In this document: in pieces, positions 54,721 to 64,000 of the stretch
Numbering within the stretch: the first letter of the stretch is position 1
Layout of the letters: each line of letters begins with the position of its first letter
Assembly (NCBI GenBank): GCA_023897205.1
Contig: JAHWDD010000003.1
Span: forward strand, 2,049,665-2,113,664
Source: Exophiala sp. HKRS030
Lineage: Eukaryota > Ascomycota > Eurotiomycetes > Chaetothyriales > Herpotrichiellaceae
Length of the DNA stretch: 64,000 bases
Reading direction: 5' to 3'
Translations under genes and position numbers: made by a program
The notes under the pieces: model-generated
What the model saw: only the letters and a program-made list of their open reading frames with translations
Told to the model about the DNA's origin: nothing
The model's database searches: none

Positions 54721-56260
54721 GAGACTTTCCGAGGTCGTCTGAATACGGTTGTGGACAAGGTGAACGAAAAATGGGATTTGAGCGCGTGAGAGTGTGTGGG
54801 ATGACGGTATTTGCCTCAAAGGCGAGATCAGTCAAGCGTTGGCGATACGAAATAGATATTTGGGTCGTGTTACAGGGTCAAGATGCGACAAAAGGACTGC
54901 TTTGGTGGAAAGCAATAAAATAAATAGGTACTTCGGACGTGGGTAAGAAGAGAGAGGCCAAAAACGATGCAAGAATGTCCAAAGCCCAGAGGCACAAAGC
55001 AGCCATTCAGGGACTGCAGGGAACAGCGAGGCCCGCATCTGCAGGTGCCCAGTTTTCTGGGGGGAGTGTAGGGACCCTGAAGCGCAGATTTAATTAGGTA
55101 CGAGTACGAGTACGAGTACCAGACAATTACCACCTGCATGCATGACCTATTACTCGGTACAGATACGATTTACATTAGTCCCGGATCAATAACACTGCTC
55201 AGGTACCTACGATCATTAGGTACTCTTTAGGCATCCTTCTACGAGTTATAATAATACTTGGGCAAGGTCAGGCATCTTACCAGAGGCACACCGCTGGCAG
55301 CTAATGCACTCCCCTGATCACCACATCCACCTTTGGCACTGTCGCCCCTGCTCCCCTTTCTCTTTCTGCACTCCTGAATGTCCTTTTCTTCTTCTTCACT
55401 AAATTGTGTCGGTGCCACTCTTCTCCTGATTCGAAGTAATCTCTATGCAATACAACTGGGCGTATTGGTTCGTTGTCATACATTCCAAGTTAGATGTCCG
55501 TGCGGCTCCGCCAACGCATGTGTCTCACTATCAATATTTGGCTACAGCCAAAATGCAAAGTCTGCTTGTCAAGTATTTAAGGTAGGGAGGCATACTTTTC
55601 ATTGCTTACGAGGTACCTATGGAGTGGTAAATTAGGCGGGAGTACATGAGAGCTGCCGCCAAGTCAGTAGACTATTCAAGTATGGTCGTACATTCATCAG
55701 TCTCCATGGGTAGTGTGACAATCAGTCAAGAGAACCATCTTTTAGGGCATTGGTGAATTGTCAAGTCCTCGATTTCTGAACCTGTCGTACAGTCTTACAG
55801 TAATGGCGCTCTCCAGCCACCAGCTGCAAGTCTCAGCAGGTCAATGTTTAGGATCGGATGTGGTTAGGTCTTGGAATGACAATGTCGTGTCCTTTATATC
55901 ATTCAACTTGACGCACCCTCCGGTCGGGAGCTCTGCGAGTGTGATGGGTGATGAATAGAGCGATTCGAATTTCAGTCGTCGCCGTTCTGGATTTGCTCCT
56001 AGGCGTTGATTCAGTGAGTCATAGAAGAGCCTCCGGCTCTTGCTACTCACTACTCATCTTGTCTCTTTTTGCCGTCTGCTACTACTGTAGCATGTGCGAC
56101 GTGTGAGTCTCGAATGTATGAATGGCGATGTTAGGTCGCCGTAGATATATGGAGCCTCCGTATGTGGTGCACTTTGGCGATCTTCACAAGAGACGATGAG
56201 GGAGAGAGAGTCTCTCAAGCAATGCTTCTCTTCGCCAGCGATAGGAAATCGGTGCATATT
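54721..56260. other. 1.5-kb gene-free region
   Basis: It lies between the GYF start (54720) and the 3' end of the Bos1 gene (56261). It contains three GTACGA units at 55098-55115 and several TAGGTACCTA-like motifs (around 55201 and 55611). No ORF with recognisable features was found. It should contain the GYF promoter. Confidence 0.45.
55098..55115. repeat. (GTACGA)3 short tandem repeat
   Basis: Three perfect 6-bp units followed by GTACC, in the gene-free region upstream of the GYF-protein gene. Confidence 0.8.
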
Positions 56261-57061
56261 TCACCGGAGGAAGTGGATGACCAACCAGCAGAACAGGAAG
56301 AACACAATCACTCCTCCCCAGAAAATCCACTTGTCCTGCATTGCTCTCCTCTCAACCATGCGTATCGTGTCTCCGCTGACTCCCAGAGTGTTGGCCACGC
56401 TGTAGAGTCTCTTCTGTGTGCCTTTCAAGATTTCTCGCTGTTGTCCCAAATCCCCTAGAACTGCTCGTCCACGATCCAAGAATTCGTCAATCTGGGCATT
56501 GGCTGTGTCGAAGAAACTCTGTTCACGGAGAGCGTGATCCTCGCGGGAGTAATTGCTGGGGCCGGCGCCAAATGACAAGCCGTCCTGTGTATTTCGATGC
56601 GCCGGTGCAAACGCGCTCTGGCTCGACGCGTGTGCGTATGGATTTTCAGGAGTTGCGGCATGATGAGGGCGTCTTCCCAATAACTCGTTCCGGTTGTTCG
56701 CTGCCACCGCACCTTCACGTTCTTTCTTAAGCTGGTCGAATTGTGCGCGATAGGAGGATAGCTCTGTTCTGAAATTCTTTAATCTCTCGGCTGCCTTCTC
56801 TTTCTTCTCTTCGTTGAGCTCGTTTCGCGAGAGGTTCTGGTAATCATCTAGCGTTCTTGCCAGACTCGTCAGTGTAGTGGAAATCTGGCCCTGCAGAGCA
56901 GGAGAGGCAGTGGCTGGCGCCTGGGCAAAAGTCTCGAGATCTCGTCGTACGGCAGTGGACTGCTTCAGTGCCTGGTTGAATTGCACGTTCTGGGTAGGTA
57001 TCAGAATGAAAGCATGTGAAAGGACCGCGACGTAAACTTGCCATTGTATTGCGCTGACCAT
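56261..57061 (-). CDS. BOS1: Golgi SNARE Bos1/membrin
   Basis: Qb-SNARE for ER-to-Golgi vesicle fusion. The C-terminal SNARE helix (DEFLDRGRAVLGDLGQQREI onward) is followed by KGTQKRLYSVANTLGVSGDT and a single transmembrane anchor (IFWGGVIVFFLFCWLVIHFL), the membrin/Bos1 pattern. The N-terminal part is helical (NQALKQSTAVRRDLETFA). The main exon is 56261-56989. The N-terminus is uncertain. The frame stays open to an ATG at 57061, but splicing ATG directly at GTCAGC (intron 56990-57058, 69 bp) gives MNVQFNQALKQS, which aligns with the short start of yeast Bos1 and yields 243 aa. I prefer that model. Core secretory gene. Confidence 0.88.
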   Translation of the reverse strand: MVSAIQWQVYVAVLSHAFILIPTQNVQFNQALKQSTAVRRDLETFAQAPATASPALQGQISTTLTSLARTLDDYQNLSRNELNEEKKEKAAERLKNFRTELSSYRAQFDQLKKEREGAVAANNRNELLGRRPHHAATPENPYAHASSQSAFAPAHRNTQDGLSFGAGPSNYSREDHALREQSFFDTANAQIDEFLDRGRAVLGDLGQQREILKGTQKRLYSVANTLGVSGDTIRMVERRAMQDKWIFWGGVIVFFLFCWLVIHFLR

Positions 57062-57928
57062 AGAACAGGCTGTAAGAAGGATAGAATGGCGACCTTCTGA
57101 AAGACGGAAAGCCCTAGAACTCTAGTCGAGAGGAAATGATCACGTATTATAGCACAGGAGTTGCCTGGTGTTTACTGAAAGTACAGATTGTCCTTGTCCA
57201 ACTCCTGCACAAAATAAAAGCGGCGGAACAGCGTACGTAGCGTGTCGAATGGATTGATTCCATCTACATGCCCTCACTTCTTTTGGTAATCTCATTGATC
57301 TCGAAATTACCATTTTGTGATGAGCCTGTCACGTAAATGAATGTGTTATGGAGAGGCATGTTAGAATCCAGTCCTTGTGTCACCTTTGTGCGCGATTGTA
57401 CACCGAGGACGGGAAGCTCAACTCGAGTTACGCGGTCCTACAAGGGATTCGCAGAGATGACACCCCCAGCGTGAATAGACAAGGCAATGTCAGAGTCACA
57501 AGTGAGATGTATCTAGGTAATTCACCTGCAAAAAGCAGAATCCAAAGGTTTGCATCTGGCATTTTTGAAGACAAACGTCCAACAGGCATTGTGTAGGAGG
57601 CAGGTACTGTCTCTCCGACTGCCTCTTTCTCACCCAGCGTTTATCCTTGCGTTCGCGACCCTGCAACAATTACTACGACATGCCACAATATGTACTATCC
57701 TCTGAACACACAGACGGTCAAGGACACATCCTGACCGTTTTCCCTTCATAACTACACATTAGACGAGGTCATAGTGCCGAATCTTTCTTCACCATCATTA
57801 CCTCCAGCCATTCCATCCGAACAACAAGCATCGATATCAACACCGGCCCTATCAGTCCTCCAGTCCATACTATCGTCTAGTGACAACCACCCAACCCAGA
57901 TCTGTCCACAAACATCGATCGTTTAAAC
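57062..57928. other. Intergenic region
   Basis: These 867 bp follow the Bos1 start and should contain its promoter. A 82-codon open frame at 57348-57596 has no recognisable features and is not called. Confidence 0.4.
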
Positions 57929-58255
57929 ATGGTCATCATGTCTACCGCCTTACAAAGAAACTGGCAAATGATGAAGCAGGACTGGCCCTTGGTGTCGACC
58001 GCAGTGCTCTGCAATCCCGTCTTGGTTCTTCATGCTATGAACGGCCTACTCAGCTATCTCGACCCGGCTGGCATGAGTAACCCTCTCTTCAACACGCGGG
58101 TCAATCCTCATCTCGATGTTCATGCCGACGAAAACTTTACAAGAGTCTTTACTGCCGTCATAGTAATGGCGCAATTGGCAGCATATCGCTCGTTTCGAAA
58201 CGATAACCGGAGTCATAAGAGTGGAAACGTTCCTCAACTACTTGACATGAATTGA
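57929..58255 (+). CDS. Hypothetical small protein (doubtful)
   Basis: A 108-aa open frame starting MVIMSTALQRNWQMMKQDW. It has two moderately hydrophobic stretches (PLVSTAVLCNPVLVLHAM and FTRVFTAVIVMAQLAAY), a polar middle and a basic tail. The start has a fair context and lies in an otherwise gene-free stretch between two minus-strand genes. I recognise no family. It could be a real lineage-specific gene or chance; transcript or homologue evidence would decide. Confidence 0.3.
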   Translation: MVIMSTALQRNWQMMKQDWPLVSTAVLCNPVLVLHAMNGLLSYLDPAGMSNPLFNTRVNPHLDVHADENFTRVFTAVIVMAQLAAYRSFRNDNRSHKSGNVPQLLDMN

Positions 58256-58527
58256 GAGTATCAGGTATTGTGGCGAGGAGTCAACAAGGACACCCGAGGG
58301 CGGCGTTTCAATGTGGAGGCATGGACAGAGACCATGGGTGTTGAAATATCATTGTACTTAGAGAGAAGTCAAGGGGATATCATATTGTGAGCAAAAACAT
58401 GTTATCGAACCCGAGTGCTCGCGCCTTAGCCGCCCTGTCAACCGAGTAGAGAGTTCAAGGAAAATGTTACACCATGAAATACCCCAACCACCGTACGAGA
58501 TTGATTGTTCTGCGCTTCGTCCACCGT

Positions 58528-59227
58528 CTATTTGGGAGGATACTTGTTCTCAAACAGCCATCTGATATGTTGGTTAGCTTGCAAAATCAAGATAGAAACG
58601 AGAATGTGTAAACTCACTTGCTGCCAAAATAATCGGCCACAGCAAAGGCACCAACGCACCCGGCGACCGTTCCGGCGAGTTGCCAGTCCAATTTGCCTTC
58701 AGAGTGCTTCTTGTAGGCGCCATAGCCAAGAGTAGCTGCAGTGATGCCCCAGATCAATGCATTGCCGACAACCACAGGGTTGTCTCTGTTGTCGCTCAAT
58801 TTCTTGCCATCCTTCTTCAATGCGTCCTTGACGGACTTGCCCTTGGTGGCAGCCTTTCTCTTGGCGATCTCAGCCTTCTCGGCTGCGATACGGGCCTTGT
58901 CCTCTGCTTCATGCTCGAGTCTTTCTGCCTGAGTCTCTGTCTTCACGGCTTGCTCTTGGAAATCGGACTTCACTGAGCTGACATGAGGGGAGTCGACGTC
59001 GATCAAGTTGGCGGATTCAGACTCAGAGGGAGCGAGCGAAGGAACTGGATGAGCGCGACTACATCGATAGGTTAGCGAAGTTCATAGCGACCCACTGCGG
59101 TGGGAAAAGAACATACGCCTGTGACCAAATTAGTATTGAGGTATTTTCACCACAGTAGGAACAGGCGTCTACCAACCTCTTCTGGAGACTGCTTAGGGCC
59201 TTTGGAAGCAATATCGGCGTAACTCAT
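58528..59227 (-). CDS. Om14-like mitochondrial outer-membrane protein
   Basis: Small protein of about 175 aa. It begins MSYADIASKGPKQSPEE, then SPHVSSV and a charged coiled-coil region of Glu/Ala/Lys repeats (ERLEHEAEDKARIAAEKAEI), then two C-terminal hydrophobic segments (NALIWGITAATLGYGAY and LAGTVAGCVGAFAVADYFG). This matches the fungal Om14 C-terminal-domain family as I know it; Om14 sits in the outer mitochondrial membrane and in yeast helps receive ribosomes. Exons: 59177-59227, a candidate 2-nt exon 59117-59118, 58618-59058 and 58528-58561. The last intron (GTGAGT...CAG) replaces an immediate stop by WLFENKYPPK. Without the 2-nt exon, a donor at 59150 gives an alternative in-frame protein of 183 aa. 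Confidence 0.75.
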
Positions 59228-59968
59228 GGTGGGCGAAGGGATGCGAAAAGGAGGAATTCTTAGTCCGGAATGGGTTGATGGTTTGACAGGACGGCAGATG
59301 AGTTGATGCGAGGTAAAGGAAGTGTGGAAGAAGAACAAGAGCAACAAGCAAAAGCCTGTAGCTGGATGGTGTCGAAATCATGGCTTATGACGCAGGAGGC
59401 ATCCTGGCATGTGAACTGGCCATCGACCCCCGAATTGGTTAGAATGGTACTATTAGAATATCTTGATTGGCCAAGTGTTTCTCCGACGAGCTTGGAGGCT
59501 TCGCCATTGGACGACCAGGTCGACCCATCAACCCGAGACGCAACACGTGACATTGGTGTTAGAGAAGGATGACTAAGTCGACTTGACCTGCTGTACTACT
59601 TCTGTGGATACTACGTCGTGCCGGTGGTGGAACGGCTACTGCAAGTCGATCATGGGCTCCTGTGGCTATGCTATGCAGACCACCAAGTCGTTCACCATCT
59701 CAATCTAACCTAGGTACACCAATTCCCATCTCCAACGAGAACAGCCTGATATCGGATACTAGGTCAGTCCCAACGTTAGCCACCTTCCTCTTTCGGTGCC
59801 GATACTGCGATAATCATGACAATTGAGTTGGTTGATATGATTCGACTTCTTGGGTCGCATCCCTTCGAACTTTGAAATCATGACGCTCGGCCTTCTCTCG
59901 TTGCTGCTGCCGCTCGCTTTCGACAGACAAATACCAATTATCTGGACCCTTGAGCGTTGCTGGCCTTC
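59228..59968. other. Divergent promoter region
   Basis: These 741 bp separate the divergent starts of the Om14-like gene (59227) and the amino acid transporter (59969). No ORF or repeat is supported. Confidence 0.45.
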
Positions 59969-61767
59969 ATGATGACGGACTCTGAGAAGTATCGTTACAC
60001 CGGCCCTGGGGATGATGAATTTGAGCCCGAGGGCCTTTCCGCAACTCGTAGCGGACGATATTCAAATGGCGCTCCTGCTGGCTATCACGGTGCGTATCAG
60101 CTTTCAAGACGTCGTCGACGGAACAATATGACTGACATGCCCACAGCTCACGACGTTTTTGGCAATGAGGAGAATGCTGCCATCAAATACAAGACTCTCT
60201 CCTGGCCACTGGTTGCAGTGCTCATGATTGCCGAGATCGTTAGCAACGGCATGCTCTCGCTCCCTGCTGCGACGGCTGTTGTTGGCATCGTCCCTGGGGT
60301 CGTCTTGATCGCTTTCCTAGGTCAGTCTGAACCCCTCACGATACTAAACCACCGATGCTGAGACCAATGGCCGTCGCTCCAGGCATATTCGCATTGTATA
60401 CGTCTCTTATCCTGATCGACTTCAAGCTCAATCACCCGGAAGTCCACAACATGGGCGATGCCGGTATGATAATGGGCGGTCCAATTCTACGTGAAATCCT
60501 CTCTGCAGGAACTGTGATATTCGCCGTCTTCGCAACTGGCTCGCAGCTACTCGCTGGCCAGATCACGTTGGGAGTCTTATCCGAGAACAAGCTATGTCTG
60601 ATGCTATACACAGGTGAATCCACTCTTCGTATCTCAGCACTAGGCTTATTCTTGTCCAAGGGATCTTTGCCATCCCGACTCTCGTCCTATCTTTCCCAAG
60701 GACGCTGGACTCCCTCTCATGGCTCTGCATTCCATCATGTATCTGCATCCTCGTGGCGGGGATCGTAGGTATGGGAGCAGCAGGCGGCCACCCAGCACCC
60801 GATCGCCATGTTGACATCGCTCGATCTGCAAGCTTTTACGACGCCTTTGTCTCAATAACAAATCCAGTCTTTGCATATGCGGGGCACTTTATGTTCTTCA
60901 TTCTCATCTCTGAGATGCGGAGGCCTCAAGATGCTAAAAAGGCCGCTTGGGTCTTGCAGGTTTTCGCCACTACGTATGCATGCCTGATGCATCTTGTTGA
61001 TTCTCCACGTAGCTAATTGTACTATTTGACAGGTTTTATATTGTCTTCACGGTCGTTATGTACGTCTATCTGGGGCCATCCGTACAGTCTCCCGCATTCT
61101 CATCCTTGCCTACAAAATGGGCCAAAGCTACGGTTCGTTTTGCCCGCTGACTTCTCTAACCGCAACCGTCACGCTAATTCGCCGTCTCGGGAATGAATAG
61201 TACGGCATCGCCCTTCCGAACTTCCTCATCGCAGGTTCCTTATACTCGCACACGGCCGCGAAATTGTTCTTCATCCGCTTATTTCGCCGCACCCGCCATC
61301 TGCACGAGCATACCGTCCTGGGCTGGACGACATGGACCATTCTAATTATCCTCGCGAACGGAGCCGCGTTCGTTCTCGCGGTCGGTGTGCCCATCTTTGC
61401 ATATCTCGTGTCCATTGCCGCGAGTTTGTTTGCTAGCTGGTACACGTATGGCATTGCAGGAGCGTTCTGGCTGTATGATTCATGGCATGGTCTGGACAAA
61501 GGCCGCTTAAGGGGCGTATATGGCATCACAGCTTGGAAGGGGAGTCCATTCAAGACGGTCCTGAACAGTCTGACGTTCTTGGCTGGGGCATTTATTTGTA
61601 TTGCTGGTGAGTTCCCTTTATGCCCGAAACCTTGCTTGCATCTTGTCAGAAATGACTTTCACGAATCCTCCGAGGCTAATAGTTGTTTCGTAGGAACCTA
61701 TGTCTCCATCAAACTCATCATTGATGCGTATAGTAGCGGGAGTGTTGGCGCGCCATTTGCATGTTGA
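59969..61767 (+). CDS. Amino acid transporter (Aa_trans/AAAP family)
   Basis: Predicted membrane amino acid transporter of 472 aa in seven exons: 59969-60089, 60147-60320, 60383-60613, 60661-60973, 61033-61132, 61201-61606 and 61694-61767; in frame when summed. The hydrophilic N-terminus leads to the first helix region (YKTLSWPLVAVLMIAEIVSNG, then MLSLPAATAVVG), which is the fungal Mtr-like AAAP signature. The remaining segments (FAVFATGSQLLAG, NPVFAYAGHFMFF, EMRRPQDAKKA) are conserved in the same family. The fourth exon uses an AAG acceptor. About ten to eleven hydrophobic segments are visible. Neutral or aromatic amino acids are typical cargo of the family; the actual one is not readable. 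Confidence 0.88.
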
Positions 61768-62376
61768 CGTCCATATCGACGAGCAGAGTTGGAAATATCG
61801 TGATGTAGTGCAGTCTACAGCTATGCCACCGGTTACTACTACGAGGAGAGAGGAGTCCATCATTATCGCCATATCAACACCACGTGCCTACATATATGCT
61901 CGCCTCTTTGACCTTTTCCATTTCTATGCTGTTTCTTTCATGATTGAACCTGGAATCTAGGTGTAAACTTTCTACTTGACCATAACTCTGGCATTGGCAC
62001 TTTCCACGCTCATGATTAGGAATGGATTAACCATCGGCCGATCCAGGCCCCTTGTTGTCGTTCCATACATTTATGTTTCCCAGGATTTTACACTGTCATC
62101 ATGCGAACAAAAGTGTCGAGTATGAAAGCGGAAGAAAGTCAAATGTTGCTTGGACAGACAATGTCTTGGCATACGTAAGTCATAGTCACGACTTCGTCAC
62201 CAACATCAATATCGTTACATGCTTCATCAATTTTTCCTCGGATGCGTGCACTTGAGGAATGATACATATCTGAGAGTCGGTGTTCGAGTACTGTGCTATT
62301 GCCAACTCTAGCCAACTCAACACGATGATGCTGTCACTCCTTACCCCATGCACTCTTAACTAGTCACGCTGTCTCG
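61768..62376. other. Intergenic region
   Basis: These 609 bp lie between two plus-strand genes and should contain the promoter of the phosphodiesterase. No gene or repeat is supported. Confidence 0.45.
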
Positions 62377-64000
62377 ATGCATGTCAAAGGCGGAACGATA
62401 CTTTCTTCCAGCATTTTCATGGCGCTTTCATTTTTGGGTGCCCTTCTTGGGTACTGGGTAATTCTGAAACATACATCTCTTGTCGTAGGGGTATTCGCAT
62501 CTTCCTTCTCAAACGCCCAAGCGCCTTTGGTCAGCACACCTCATGCGCTTGACCCCAATCTTACAAACACCATCGCTTCCGAGTTGATCACGCTTTTCTA
62601 TAACGGCTCAGGATCAGTACCTGAATACGATAGGAAGTCGCCTATTCCAGATCCAATAACTCCGCTTCCGTCAGAAGCGATCGAGGATTCACTGTTGTCA
62701 CAATTGGTGTCCATTGCCGATACTTCTTTTTATCCGGACAATTGCACCAAATGCCTGGCAGCGACCCAGTTGCTCCACGCGACAGCCATTACCCAGCCAG
62801 TGTCGGTGTTTACCAACATTTTAATCAAGACATGTAATACTTTGCCGTTTGTTAAAGGCAGTATTCGAGCCAAGTCATGCGAAGCTGAGTTCGGAGGAGT
62901 GGCTTCTTTTGGCCCATACCTTGCCCAGTTATTTTCGAAAATGAGCTTTGCTACAGGAGATATGCATTACCTGTGCTCTAATCTCCAGCCTCTCTGCGAG
63001 CCGTTACCCCCAGTCCTGATTGATGAGGACCTTTACTTCGACCCAAAGCCAGAATCTTCAGAGATTGCACCAGAACCATCAGGAAAAACCTTTGACGTTC
63101 TTCATCTCTCGGATTGGCACCTTGATCCTCGTTTCGATATCGGATCCGAGGCTAATTGCACTGGTTACCTTTGCTGTCGCCCTTATTCAGAGAATCGTGA
63201 TCTTTCAACCACCCGCCGGAACGCGTCTTTACCTGCCTCGAGATTTGGTTCTTTTTTCTGTGATTCTCCCGCTGACCTCGCACTTTCGGCTTTTGACGAT
63301 ATGGACAAACTGATCAACATGGACGAACTTGCCTTTAGTATTTTTACTGGTGACATCGTGTCTCACGATCCGGAAGACACCCTATCACAGGATTATGTTA
63401 CTTACGAGGAGGAAATCACCTACTTGGTCTTCAAGAAAATGTTAGGGAGTACACCAGTGTATGCAGCGCTGGGAAATCATGATACTCTTCCTGTGAGCTT
63501 CAACACACAGCACAACATGAACTCTGACCCAAAAAATTCCAGCAGCAACGTATATCAGTGGAACTACGATCTCGTTTCATCGCTGTGGATGGAACATTCC
63601 TGGCTTAATGACTCAGAAGCATCTTTCGCGAGGACGCACTACGGGGCTTATGCCACGACTACGGCCCAAGGCTTACGAATCATATCTCTCAATTCAGATT
63701 TCTGGTACAAGGCAAACATATTCAACTATTGGAATGTGACGAATCCCGATCAAAGTGGTATTTTGAAGTGGCTCGCTGATGAGCTATCGGCATGCGAGAA
63801 GCGCGGACAACGAGCTTGGATCATCGCCCATGTACTGACCGGCTTTGATGGTACTGCGCCTTTGCCGAATCCAACTGCACTCTTCTATTCAATCGTACGC
63901 CGTTTCTCTCCAGCGACGATCGCCGCCGTCTTTTTTGGGTATGCTATTCTCCACAAATGTCGGACAAGTTTGAACTAATTCCACGCAGGCATACGCACCA
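62377..64000 (+). CDS. Acid-sphingomyelinase-like phosphodiesterase (partial, runs off the end)
   Basis: Secretory-pathway metallophosphoesterase that would hydrolyse sphingomyelin-like lipids or related phosphodiesters. Exons in the window are 62377-63938 and 63989 to beyond 64000. A hydrophobic N-terminal signal or anchor (FMALSFLGALLGYWVIL) is followed by a saposin-B-like Cys-containing segment (DNCTKCLAATQLLH). The calcineurin-like core shows LHLSDWHLDPRF (DxH), FTGDIVSHD (GDxxxxD), ALGNHDTLP (GNHD) and, across the final intron, GHTH. Many N-glycosylation sequons occur. The intron at 63939-63988 is needed: reading through gives a stop soon after. The C-terminal part lies outside the window. 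Confidence 0.9.

Noticed and set aside
1..64000. CRISPR arrays, bacterial operons, riboswitches or attachment sites
   Set aside because: No spaced direct repeats were seen, and spliceosomal introns and fungal gene families show a eukaryotic nuclear locus.

Overview
The window is nuclear DNA of a filamentous ascomycete (Pezizomycotina). Genes are compact, with short spliceosomal introns (48-130 bp), GT...AG ends, CTAAC-like branch points and occasional AAG acceptors. The protein families are typically fungal: Gal4-type Zn2Cys6 factors, PDR-type ABC transporter, GH76 mannosidase, Smy2-like GYF protein. The unusually dense set of aromatic-catabolism families fits black yeasts and relatives (Chaetothyriales), but that placement is inference; no taxonomic marker lies in the window.

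Left part, 0.5-47 kb: an accessory catabolic and transport region of about 18 genes. In order: MFS transporter (-), amidohydrolase (+), MFS transporter (-), Adh1-like zinc alcohol dehydrogenase (+), BBE-like FAD oxidase (-), cytochrome b5-FMN alpha-hydroxyacid dehydrogenase (+), benzaldehyde/vanillin-type aldehyde dehydrogenase (-), UbiX/Pad1 flavin prenyltransferase (-) divergent from a UbiD/Fdc1-type decarboxylase (+), flavin monooxygenase (+), SDR (-), dienelactone-hydrolase/SnoaL-like protein (+), Zn2Cys6 factor (-), salicylate-hydroxylase-like monooxygenase (-), ThDP-dependent benzoylformate-decarboxylase-like enzyme (-), second aldehyde dehydrogenase (+), amino acid/choline permease (+), PDR ABC transporter (-), second Zn2Cys6 factor (+), second SDR (-). 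The alpha-hydroxyacid dehydrogenase, ThDP decarboxylase and aldehyde dehydrogenase are the three families of the mandelate pathway (mandelate to benzoylformate to benzaldehyde to benzoate). The prFMN pair and the two flavin hydroxylases would process aromatic acids further. No ring-cleavage dioxygenase and no P450 was recognised, so the route is incomplete here.

The most notable regulatory signal is an inverted repeat, CGGAA-N(1-5)-TTCCG. It occurs exactly four times, in three divergent promoters of this region (11.27, 16.36, 31.82 and 32.16 kb), with one-mismatch versions in others. It looks like the operator of a Gal4-type regulator, possibly one of the two in the region, and would tie the genes into one regulon.

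Right part, 47.6-64 kb: core genes. GH76 alpha-1,6-mannosidase (-), GYF-domain protein (-), Bos1/membrin Golgi SNARE (-), a doubtful 108-aa ORF (+), Om14-like mitochondrial outer-membrane protein (-), Aa_trans amino acid transporter (+), and an acid-sphingomyelinase-like phosphodiesterase (+) cut by the window end.

Exon coordinates were worked out by hand from splice signals; each multi-exon model was checked to sum to a multiple of three. Three N-terminal models (ThDP enzyme, Bos1, Om14-like) involve unusual very small coding exons and need transcript evidence.
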